A DNA stretch of 17,038 nt from Clostridiaceae bacterium. Its GTDB lineage: Bacteria > Bacillota > Clostridia > Saccharofermentanales > UBA5734. Within the stretch, counting starts at the first letter, position 1, and each line of letters begins with the position of its first letter. Of the stretch, positions 7,150 through 13,273 are shown in pieces. The notes under the pieces were generated by a model, which saw only the letters and a program-made list of their open reading frames with translations, was not told where the DNA came from and ran no database searches. The stretch covers positions 1-17,038 of the forward strand of contig JAAYKS010000182.1 in the NCBI GenBank assembly GCA_012522285.1, in the 5' to 3' direction. A program made the translations under genes and the position numbers.

Positions 7150-7656
7150 ATGGCCAGACCCGTCAAATGGCGCAAAGTCGGACAAATCCCTACAGTAAAT
7201 CATTTTGTTCCGTCCGGATCGGACGATGTGGTTTCACGGGAGGAAAACGTCCTCAAACTGGAGGAACTCGAAGCGCTGCGGCTGAAAGATCTGGAAGGGT
7301 TGGAACAGGAAGCGTGTGCTCGTGAAATGGAGGTCTCCCGCCCGACATTCCAGCGCATCCTTTCCGCAGCACGCGAAAAGGTGGCGGACAGTCTGGTACA
7401 CGGCAAATCCATCTTAATCGAAGGCGGGCATGCGACGCGCAATCTCTGTACGGTGCATTGCGCTGCGTGCGGCTCGACCTGGGCGGCCCCTTTTGAGCAA
7501 GTGCACGAGCGTTCCCGCGGATCGGTCGCGTGTCCTCGCTGCGGTTCCAGTACTCCGGCATGCCAGCCCGGGGAAGGGCATGCCGGGTGTCCGGGCGGGC
7601 GATGCCGGTTTGGCGGACACGGTCGACGGAGGCCGGGATCGGAAGGTATCGTATAA
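7150..7656 (+). CDS. UPF0251 (DUF134) helix-turn-helix protein with Cys-rich tail
   Basis: A 168-residue protein; the ATG follows ACAGGAGAACACC. It opens with MARPVKWRKVGQIP...FVPSG, the characteristic start of UPF0251 proteins. A sigma-70 region-4-like helix-turn-helix follows (LEELEALRLKDLEGLEQEACA and MEVSRPTFQRILSAAREK, about residues 36-80), so DNA binding is likely. The C-terminal third holds several Cys pairs (CTVHCAACG, CPRCG, CQPGEG...CPGGRC), a zinc- or iron-binding tail longer than in many members. The family commonly lies beside NifX/NifB-like and Mrp genes, as here. It may sense Fe-S or metal status, though this has not been shown. The gap to the preceding gene is 41 bases and to the Mrp promoter about 35 bases. 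Confidence 0.88.
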   Translation: MARPVKWRKVGQIPTVNHFVPSGSDDVVSREENVLKLEELEALRLKDLEGLEQEACAREMEVSRPTFQRILSAAREKVADSLVHGKSILIEGGHATRNLCTVHCAACGSTWAAPFEQVHERSRGSVACPRCGSSTPACQPGEGHAGCPGGRCRFGGHGRRRPGSEGIV

Positions 7657-7691
7657 CGGTTGATATCCGGTGTATCCTTGTCATTTTCGGA

Positions 7692-7720
7692 TTGACGCTC
7701 CACTGCTTGAGGACTACAAT
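7692..7720 (+). promoter_or_regulatory. Strong sigma-A-like promoter for mrp-nifX-like operon
   Basis: TTGACG (7692-7697) and TACAAT (7715-7720) are separated by 17 bases, and each matches consensus at five of six positions. Transcription would start near 7727, giving a leader of about 57 bases before the Mrp start. Confidence 0.75.
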
Positions 7721-7783
7721 GGTGTCTGAAGTTATGGGCATTTGACCATATTGCGCGTCGTCGATGTCCCGGAAGGAGTCACC

Positions 7784-8602
7784 ATGAGCGATCGTCCCCA
7801 CACACCGCAAGAGGCTGCGGACCCATTTCATCTCGAACCCAATCCGCTCAATCATTTTAAAAGAACCGTCGCTGTCGTCAGCGGCAAAGGAGGGGTAGGC
7901 AAATCCCTCGTTACATCTCTGATGGCGGTACTTAGCCGTCGCCGCGGACAAGAGGTTGGAATTCTGGACGCCGATGTGACCGGCCCGTCGATCCCACGGA
8001 TGTTCGGGGTCGAAGGACAACGTCCCGAGCAAGCGGAAGGCGGCGTGTTTCCAGTCGTCACATCGGGCGGCATTCGTGTGATGTCGATCAATCTGTTGCT
8101 GGACGGCGCCGACACGCCGGTCGTCTGGCGCGGACCGTTGATCGCCGAAACCGTCAAGCAATTCTGGACCGATGTGGTGTGGGGAACACTGGATACCCTC
8201 TTCATCGATATGCCCCCGGGCACCGGGGATGTCCCTTTGACGGTGTTTCAGTCGATTCCGCTGGACGGGATCCTGATTGTGACTTCCCCGCAGGATCTGG
8301 TGACCAACATTGTCCGCAAAGCCTATCGGATGGCGGGCATGATGGACATCCCGGTACTGGGGATTATTGAAAACATGAGTTATGCCGTATGTCCGGACTG
8401 CGGCCGCCGGATCGAGTTGTTCGGACATAGCAAAGCGGAAGAAGTCGCCCGCAACATGGATATTTCGTTGTTGGGTCGCATTCCTGTCCATCCCGGGGTG
8501 GCAGCACTGTGTGACGAAGGACGCATCGAAGCATATGACCGACACGATCTGGACGAGACCATCGAAGCATTTGAGAAAGTGCTGGAGGGAGACAACAAAT
8601 GA
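7784..8602 (+). CDS. Mrp/NBP35-family Fe-S cluster carrier ATPase
   Basis: A 272-residue protein. ATG 7784 follows GGAAGGAGTCACC; an upstream in-frame start at 7742 has no ribosome binding site and is rejected. The fold is a deviant Walker A P-loop NTPase: SGKGGVGKS at residues 33-41, DADVTGPSIPRMFG after it, and IDMPPGTGD as the Walker B/switch region. CPDC at C203 and C206 is the cluster-bridging motif of Mrp/NBP35/ApbC proteins, which bind a [4Fe-4S] cluster between two subunits and hand it to target proteins in the cytoplasm. The N-terminal DUF59 domain of longer Mrp proteins is absent. The stop codon overlaps the next start (ATGA), so translation is coupled. The protein probably supplies or carries clusters together with the NifX-like partner. 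Confidence 0.93.
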   Translation: MSDRPHTPQEAADPFHLEPNPLNHFKRTVAVVSGKGGVGKSLVTSLMAVLSRRRGQEVGILDADVTGPSIPRMFGVEGQRPEQAEGGVFPVVTSGGIRVMSINLLLDGADTPVVWRGPLIAETVKQFWTDVVWGTLDTLFIDMPPGTGDVPLTVFQSIPLDGILIVTSPQDLVTNIVRKAYRMAGMMDIPVLGIIENMSYAVCPDCGRRIELFGHSKAEEVARNMDISLLGRIPVHPGVAALCDEGRIEAYDRHDLDETIEAFEKVLEGDNK

Positions 8603-8961
8603 AAAAGATTGCAATTGCGTCGGACGGCGGCGCGGTATCCGGACATTTCGGCCACTGTGAAGGCTTTTTTGTCTACGAGACGGAAGGGGTTGAGATCCTC
8701 CGTAAATCCTTTATTGCGAATCCGGGTCACCAGCCGGGACTTTTACCCCGACTGATGCAGGAAGCCGGTGCACACGTGGTGATCGCCGGCGGGATGGGCG
8801 GTGGCGCTATCGAACTATTCAACGCCGCGGCGATCGATGTGGTCACCGGCGCGGCAGGCTCGGTCGACGATGTAGTGCGCTCCTGGCTGGAGGGAAAGCT
8901 GGTATCGGACGGCTCCACTTGCCATGAGCACAAGCACGCAGACGACTGCGGAGATCACTAG
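8599..8961 (+). CDS. NifX/NifB-C-terminal-like (dinitrogenase iron-molybdenum cofactor) family protein
   Basis: A 120-residue protein that starts with MKKIAIASDGGAVSGHFGHCEGFFVYE, the typical opening of this family. It contains HVVIAGGMGGGAIELF, the glycine-rich loop after the central strands. The family binds iron-sulfur or FeMo-cofactor precursors in nitrogen fixers, but most members in anaerobes lie in genomes without nitrogenase and have unknown targets. No nif structural gene is in this window. The last 15 residues (STCHEHKHADDCGDH) are rich in His, Cys and Asp and look like a metal-binding tail. Its start overlaps the Mrp stop by four bases, so the two proteins are made together, consistent with cluster transfer between them. 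Confidence 0.9.
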   Translation: MKKIAIASDGGAVSGHFGHCEGFFVYETEGVEILRKSFIANPGHQPGLLPRLMQEAGAHVVIAGGMGGGAIELFNAAAIDVVTGAAGSVDDVVRSWLEGKLVSDGSTCHEHKHADDCGDH

Positions 8962-8998
8962 ACCGCGGTCAAGACCCGGCCCCTTATGTATCTCATCC

Positions 8999-9032
8999 GT
9001 GACCGGCTTCACACTCCTGTGACGCCGGTCAC
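8999..9032 (+). repeat. Nested inverted repeat between the nifX-like and permease genes
   Basis: GTGACCGGC (8999-9007) pairs with GCCGGTCAC (9024-9032). After one T-C mismatch the inner arms TCACA/TGTGA (9009-9013/9018-9022) pair around the loop CTCC. It is a 14-bp hairpin in all. The bases after it (TGTTCTGTCCCTCTTTTC) are pyrimidine-rich, but there is no clean U-tract. It could be a weak terminator for the Mrp operon, or an operator, since a weak candidate -10 TATCAT lies at 9056-9061. Confidence 0.6.
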
Positions 9033-9104
9033 TGTTCTGTCCCTCTTTTCTCCTTTATCATACGCACCAACTTTCCCAATAGGAACGAAAAGGAGACCAC
9101 ACAC

Positions 9105-9578
9105 GTGACGATCGCGCTCTATATGCTGATGGCGGCAGGGTTGACTTTCTCTTTTGCCAAAAGCAGAGAAAAGACACTGCTCGCACTCAAAAAGGCCTGG
9201 AAATCCTTCGAGAACATTCTTCCTCAATTCATGGTGATTTTGCTGCTCATCGGCATGATGCTGGCCGTACTGACGCCCGCGCAGATCTCCGCCCTGCTGG
9301 GCAGCGGCTCCGGATGGATCGGAGTGCTGGTGGCTTCTTTGATCGGGTCGATCACGCTGGTGCCGGCCTTTATCGCCTTTCCGCTCGCAGCCGCGCTGCT
9401 CCAGAATGGTGCGGGTACGATGCAGATCGCGGCGTTTGTCTCGACGTTGATGATGGTCGGGATCGTCACCCTCCCGGTCGAGATCCGCTATTTTGGGCGC
9501 AAGGCCGCCGCAATCCGAAACCTCTCCGCCTATCTGTTTTCGCTTGTGGCCGCTCTGGTGATGGGGGTGGTGTTGTGA
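9105..9578 (+). CDS. Permease half, N-terminal (PF03773/COG0701-like)
   Basis: A 157-residue membrane protein starting with GTG after AAAAGGAGACCACACAC; a later ATG at 9123 is possible but poorly spaced. It has about four to five membrane spans. The central block GWIGVLVASLIGSITLVPAF...AFPLAAALL matches the conserved repeat of the COG0701 predicted permeases (YraQ/ArsP-like). In most species both halves are fused in a chain of about 300 residues; here this gene holds only one half. ArsP members export methylated arsenicals and others are of unknown substrate, so no substrate is claimed. The stop overlaps the GTG of the second half by four bases, so the two are co-translated and presumably assemble together. 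Confidence 0.85.
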   Translation: MTIALYMLMAAGLTFSFAKSREKTLLALKKAWKSFENILPQFMVILLLIGMMLAVLTPAQISALLGSGSGWIGVLVASLIGSITLVPAFIAFPLAAALLQNGAGTMQIAAFVSTLMMVGIVTLPVEIRYFGRKAAAIRNLSAYLFSLVAALVMGVVL

Positions 9579-10213
9579 AAAAACATATCAACTCGCCGGA
9601 ACTGGTTCCGGCTTCGGTTTCCTCTACTGGTCAGCAGATCGGTACAACGCCCGGAGCGACACCTCGTCAGCCCGAGCGCAAGAGTCTGTGGCAACGATAT
9701 CGGTTGTTTGCGCTGATGCTGGCGATCAACCTGATCTTGCTCATCGTGTTGCCCGAAACCGGCGTTCGTTCCTTCGAATTGACCGGCCGCAATCTATTGG
9801 AGATGCTGTCGGTACTCCCACCCATTTTTATCCTTTTAGGACTACTGGATGTCTGGGTCAAGCGGGAGACCATGGTGAAGTACATGGGAGAGCACGCAGG
9901 GTGGATCGGAGTGGTGATCGCCTATCTGCTCGGCTCTGTCGCAGCCGGGCCTCTCTATGCCGCGTTCCCCGTCGCGGGGGTCCTGCTCCGCAAAGGAAGC
10001 CGCCTCTCCAATGTGTTCATCATGCTGGGGGCCTGGTCCACCACGAAAATTCCGCTGTTGCTGTTTGAAGCTTCCGCGATGGGGATCAAGTTCACACTTC
10101 TCCGCCTCGTCCTGAACGTGGGAGGGATCGCCGTGATCGCCTTTCTGTCGGAGCGCTTCTTGTCGGACGCACAGAAAAGGGAAATCTATAGCCGGGCCGA
10201 GACGCATACGTGA
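9575..10213 (+). CDS. Permease half, C-terminal (PF03773/COG0701-like)
   Basis: A 212-residue membrane protein starting at GTG 9575, which overlaps the preceding TGA (GTGA). That junction fixes the start, and longer upstream reading is a shadow of the first half. The first 38 or so residues are a soluble Pro/Thr/Ser-rich segment ending in a basic patch (RQPERKSLWQRYR). Spans follow from LFALMLAINLILLIVL onward. GWIGVVIAYLLGSVAAGPLY...AFPVAGVLL (from residue 109) mirrors the GWIGV...LIGS...AFPLAAALL block of the first half, showing a shared origin by duplication. The family's substrate is not known for this type. The pair probably forms one transporter. A 99-base gap separates it from the peroxiredoxin gene. 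Confidence 0.85.
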   Translation: MKKHINSPELVPASVSSTGQQIGTTPGATPRQPERKSLWQRYRLFALMLAINLILLIVLPETGVRSFELTGRNLLEMLSVLPPIFILLGLLDVWVKRETMVKYMGEHAGWIGVVIAYLLGSVAAGPLYAAFPVAGVLLRKGSRLSNVFIMLGAWSTTKIPLLLFEASAMGIKFTLLRLVLNVGGIAVIAFLSERFLSDAQKREIYSRAETHT

Positions 10214-10238
10214 CAACGTTACGGAGAGAAACATTGGT

Positions 10239-10268
10239 GATTGATAAAGTGAAGTCATCAAATCAATC
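10239..10268. repeat. Inverted repeat in the leader of the peroxiredoxin gene
   Basis: GATTGAT (10239-10245) and ATCAATC (10262-10268) are 7-bp inverted repeats 16 bases apart. Inner arms TGAT/ATCA (10242-10245/10257-10260) could also pair. It lies 45-74 bases before the peroxiredoxin start and could be an operator or a leader hairpin. No convincing promoter is visible in this gap. Confidence 0.35.
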
Positions 10269-10312
10269 CAGTGTTTCCGATCTGGAACACAAACGTATGA
10301 GGAGGAACGACC

Positions 10313-10996
10313 ATGGAAGACCAAACCACGTATCGTATGCCGCTGATCGGTGATCCCGCCCCCGCCTTCAAGGCCAAGACAACCCAGGGCGACATCAATT
10401 TCCCTGCCGACTACAAAGGGAAATGGGTCATTTTGTTTTCCCACCCCGCCGACTTCACACCGGTGTGTACGACGGAATTCATGACGTTTGCCGCCATGAC
10501 CGAAGAGTTCAAAGCTCTCAATACGGAACTGGTCGGTCTTTCAGTCGACTCCCTCTATGCGCACATTGCGTGGCTGCGGACAATCCAGGAAAAAATCGAA
10601 TACAAGGGACTCAAGAACATGGAAGTCAAGTTTCCCCTGATCGAGGACATCCGGATGGACGTCGCCCGCCTCTATGGCATGATCCAGCCGAACCAGTCCA
10701 ACACGCAGGCGGTCCGTGCGGTTTTCTTTGTGGATCCGAAAGGCATCATCCGCACCATGCTGTATTATCCGCTTACGACCGGCCGCAACTTTGACGAAAT
10801 CAAACGCATCATCCTTGCCCTGCAGAAAGCGGATAAAGACGGCGTCGCAACGCCTGCCGACTGGCGTCCGGGGGACGACGTGATCGTACCGACTGCAGGT
10901 TCCTGCGGAACCGCGAAGGATCGCATGGAGAACCCTTCCGACGACATCTATTGTCTGGATTGGTTTATGTGCTTCAAGAGAGAAAAGAAAAACTAG
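10313..10996 (+). CDS. Peroxiredoxin, Prx6-like type with C-terminal cysteines
   Basis: A 227-residue thiol peroxidase that reduces H2O2 and organic peroxides in the cytoplasm. The ATG follows GAGGAGGAACGACC. The peroxidatic site is HPADFTPVCTTEF with C52. The length of about 225 residues and the extended C-terminal domain place it in the Prx6 branch, not the shorter AhpC type. Cysteines C198, C214 and C220 lie near the C-terminus. The six-residue spacing of the last two (YCLDWFMC) is like that of archaeal Prx6-type enzymes, which use them as resolving cysteines. The usual AhpF reductase gene is not nearby. The next gene is desulfoferrodoxin, so the pair would remove superoxide and then the peroxide formed from it. 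A separate promoter before the next gene suggests independent control as well. Confidence 0.93.
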   Translation: MEDQTTYRMPLIGDPAPAFKAKTTQGDINFPADYKGKWVILFSHPADFTPVCTTEFMTFAAMTEEFKALNTELVGLSVDSLYAHIAWLRTIQEKIEYKGLKNMEVKFPLIEDIRMDVARLYGMIQPNQSNTQAVRAVFFVDPKGIIRTMLYYPLTTGRNFDEIKRIILALQKADKDGVATPADWRPGDDVIVPTAGSCGTAKDRMENPSDDIYCLDWFMCFKREKKN

Positions 10997-11042
10997 GCAG
11001 GCAACATCCTGCCTCACCTATTGCCAGGCGGATCCGCGCAAG

Positions 11043-11071
11043 TTGTTGAGCGGGGCCGCTTGGAGTATCAT
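11043..11071 (+). promoter_or_regulatory. Candidate promoter for the desulfoferrodoxin gene
   Basis: TTGTTG (11043-11048) and TATCAT (11066-11071) are separated by 17 bases, with the start of transcription expected near 11078. The preceding hairpin AGGCAGG/CCTGCCT just after the peroxiredoxin stop has no U-tract, so read-through from the peroxiredoxin gene is also possible. Confidence 0.5.
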
Positions 11072-11110
11072 AAAGAAGCATCATCAAAAAGAAGGAAGGT
11101 GGTATGACCC

Positions 11111-11488
11111 ATGAAGAAAGCAGTGGCATTTTATGTATGTGAAGTGTGCGGCAATCTGGTAGGCCTGATCCGCGACGGCGGCGGCGAGCTGGTCTGTTGC
11201 AACGAGCCCATGAAAAAGTTGGAGGCCAACACCACAGATGCGGCCCAGGAGAAACACGTTCCGGTCGCCGTTCGCGAGAACGGCAAAATCGTCGTGACCG
11301 TCGGATCGGTCGCGCATCCGATGACCGAAGCCCATTACATCGAGTGGATTGCGGTCGTCAGTGACGAAGGAACCGAGCGGATCGCGCTGCAGCCGGGCGA
11401 CGAGCCCAAAGCGGTGTTCTGCGATCGCCCGGACGTGGATGTGTATGCGTTCTGTAACCTCCACGGACTCTGGAAATCGTCTCTCTAA
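11111..11488 (+). CDS. dfx: Desulfoferrodoxin (superoxide reductase, two-iron type)
   Basis: A 125-residue enzyme that reduces superoxide to hydrogen peroxide without making oxygen, a standard defence of anaerobes. The N-terminal desulforedoxin domain has the FeCys4 ligands C10, C13, C29 and C30 (CEVCG...VCCNEPM). The catalytic site II has H49 in EKHVP with the conserved E47 and K48, then H69 and H75 (AHPMTEAHY), C115 and H118 (FCNLHGLW). All expected iron ligands are present, so the protein should be active. The ATG at 11111 is preceded by GAAGGAAGGTGG; another ATG at 11104 is out of frame. Electrons would come from rubredoxin, for which no gene is seen here. A strong terminator follows. Confidence 0.96.
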   Translation: MKKAVAFYVCEVCGNLVGLIRDGGGELVCCNEPMKKLEANTTDAAQEKHVPVAVRENGKIVVTVGSVAHPMTEAHYIEWIAVVSDEGTERIALQPGDEPKAVFCDRPDVDVYAFCNLHGLWKSSL

Positions 11489-11526
11489 CATCGGTCTTTG
11501 ACAACTGCCTTGCGAGCAAGGTACAG

Positions 11527-11557
11527 GGAGCGGCCCCATCGGGCCGCTCCTTTTTTT
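11527..11557 (+). terminator. Intrinsic terminator after desulfoferrodoxin
   Basis: A perfect 10-bp GC-rich stem GGAGCGGCCC/GGGCCGCTCC with loop CATC is followed by seven T residues. A smaller palindrome CCTTGCGAGCAAGG lies just upstream, near 11509-11522. Confidence 0.93.
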
Positions 11558-11567
11558 GCCGCCAACA

Positions 11568-11596
11568 TTGTGCAATTATACGTTATATGGGATAAT
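11568..11596 (+). promoter_or_regulatory. Candidate promoter for the large lipoprotein gene
   Basis: TTGTGC (11568-11573) and GATAAT (11591-11596) are separated by 17 bases. They start 10 bases after the desulfoferrodoxin terminator and about 95-125 bases before the lipoprotein start, leaving a leader of some 90 bases in which nothing else is evident. Confidence 0.5.
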
Positions 11597-11691
11597 ATTC
11601 CCGGATGCATTGTGCTGATGGCACAAATTCGAACATCATATATGCTTTGGGGGGTATTTGGCATTGTGTGATGCCAAGGCAGGGGGGGCTT

Positions 11692-13185
11692 ATGAGAAAA
11701 CGCGTCTTGGCGATGGGGATGCTCATCGGTGTACTGCTGATGGTTGTGGCCGGGTGTGGATCGGTCCGCACAAAAAACGTCTTATTGGAAGACCTCCTGC
11801 TGCCTGCCGACAGTGCTTCTCTGCCGATTCTGCCGGAAGAGGTCGTCATCGAAAGATTCGAAAGGCATGCTGAGAAGTATGCTGCCCTGGCGGAAGCGGT
11901 GGAGAAAAGAGCTCCGGAATGGGAGTGGGAACCGCTGGCCAAGCGACTCGACGAGTACGGATTCCCCGTCACGTTTCCACTGGTGACTTCTTTGCCCCGT
12001 CCCCGGATCGTGTGCCGGCTTCGCGGGGATGCCGAAACCTACGACCAATCCATCCGTTACACAAAGGATCCACAAGCACTGTCAGCAATGGGACTGTACG
12101 ACACCGCTGACCTTGTACGTTCGACCCGCGATCTCGGCAACGGATGGTACTACTGTCTCGACATCCGGTCGGAACTCAAGTATCGCGACCGGTATATCGC
12201 AGCCGCCACAGATTGGTTGGAAGCACAGGGATATGATCGGGCGAAAATGGAGGCCGGCGAGTGGATGGTTTCGCTTCAGTCCCGGGATCGGGCGATGGTC
12301 ATGACACGTCCCGCGGATGACAGCGGACAGGTGCAGAGCGACTGGCTGGCGGTGGTTCGGTTCCAGCCGATGCAGACTGCCGAGGAGTGGATCCAGTGCC
12401 CGGATGTGATTCTGTTGCCGCTGTCCTGCCAGGTAGTCGCGTATTCAGGGAATTCCGATCCGGACATTCGACCTGAGGATTTACTGGACCCGGAATCGGT
12501 CGATCCACCGAACCAGCTGGAAACCGATGTGCTCTCTTACTTCTCTGATAAACGAAAAACGTTTGAGGAAGTCGCCGCCTATCTGCTCACTCATGAAAAA
12601 GAGATCGGCTCGCGGCCGGTATATCTCCGGCGCGGCTGGACAGCATATTTCGACCGGGTGCCCGACGAACGGATACGGGCATTGGCTTCCGGGTTGATGT
12701 ATGAAGGACCGGTAACGGGGATCGAATCACTCAACGACGGACCCCGGCATTACGCGGCGTTCTTTGTCGAAGTAGAACCTGGCCGATACGAAAGCGGAAT
12801 CTGGTACGGAACCTTGCCTCCGGGAATGATCCGGGAGGGGGACAGTTACAATACGGTGATACAGGAAACCGACCTGGGAGAGGGGTGGGCTGCCTTTTCT
12901 CATAGAAAAACGGAGATACGCTATGCGGACTGGTATCGGAAAAGGGTCTGGGATTTGCTTGTATCCTCCCGCAAAACCATGCTCTACGATTGGCGCATGG
13001 CGGAAGTCGAGCTGGTCGACGCCGGGGATGTCTCCTACGTTTCGCTCAACCGGGAAGCAGAGCCCTATGACGGGATTCTCGTGGCCGTCACCTTCCGGAC
13101 GGTCGATGATTCGATCCTGGGCCCGAAACGAGCCTATGTCCGTCCGGATACGTTGGAAATTGTGGGCTTAGCACGCCGGATGTGA
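11692..13185 (+). CDS. Putative lipoprotein with internal duplication, unknown function
   Basis: A 497-residue protein. ATG 11692 follows AGGGGGGCTT and begins a classic lipoprotein signal (RKR, a Leu/Met/Val-rich core, lipobox VAGC with C22); in-frame ATG/GTG codons upstream would bury this signal and are rejected. The mature part is acidic and rich in Trp and Tyr, and would be anchored on the outer face of the membrane. Two regions resemble each other. DLGNGWYYCLDIRSELKYRD begins at residue 147, and DLGEGWAAFSHRKTEIRYAD begins at residue 394. Each is followed by an amphipathic helix (YIAAATDWL and YRKRVWDLL) and later by a strand ending in AVVRF/AVTFR. I do not recognise the family. It has its own promoter and a terminator shared with hcp, so it appears monocistronic. 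Confidence 0.85.
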   Translation: MRKRVLAMGMLIGVLLMVVAGCGSVRTKNVLLEDLLLPADSASLPILPEEVVIERFERHAEKYAALAEAVEKRAPEWEWEPLAKRLDEYGFPVTFPLVTSLPRPRIVCRLRGDAETYDQSIRYTKDPQALSAMGLYDTADLVRSTRDLGNGWYYCLDIRSELKYRDRYIAAATDWLEAQGYDRAKMEAGEWMVSLQSRDRAMVMTRPADDSGQVQSDWLAVVRFQPMQTAEEWIQCPDVILLPLSCQVVAYSGNSDPDIRPEDLLDPESVDPPNQLETDVLSYFSDKRKTFEEVAAYLLTHEKEIGSRPVYLRRGWTAYFDRVPDERIRALASGLMYEGPVTGIESLNDGPRHYAAFFVEVEPGRYESGIWYGTLPPGMIREGDSYNTVIQETDLGEGWAAFSHRKTEIRYADWYRKRVWDLLVSSRKTMLYDWRMAEVELVDAGDVSYVSLNREAEPYDGILVAVTFRTVDDSILGPKRAYVRPDTLEIVGLARRM

Positions 13186-13212
13186 TCGTTGGATATCGCC
13201 TGTCATCACAAG

Positions 13213-13247
13213 AAAACACCGCAGACTCGCAAGTCCGCGGTGTTTTT
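13213..13247. terminator. Bidirectional intrinsic terminator (lipoprotein / hcp)
   Basis: AAAACACCGC (13213-13222) pairs with GCGGTGTTTT (13237-13246). After one mismatch GACT/AGTC pairs around loop CGCA. The T-run reads TTTTT on the plus strand and TTTTC on the minus strand, so it can end both the plus-strand lipoprotein transcript and the minus-strand hcp transcript. Confidence 0.85.
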
Positions 13248-13273
13248 CGGAGGGAATATCTTGAAAGTTAAGT

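Noticed and set aside
7253..8614. A 453-codon minus-strand open frame over UPF0251 and Mrp
   Set aside because: It spans two well-supported plus-strand genes and an intergenic promoter and has no domain signature.
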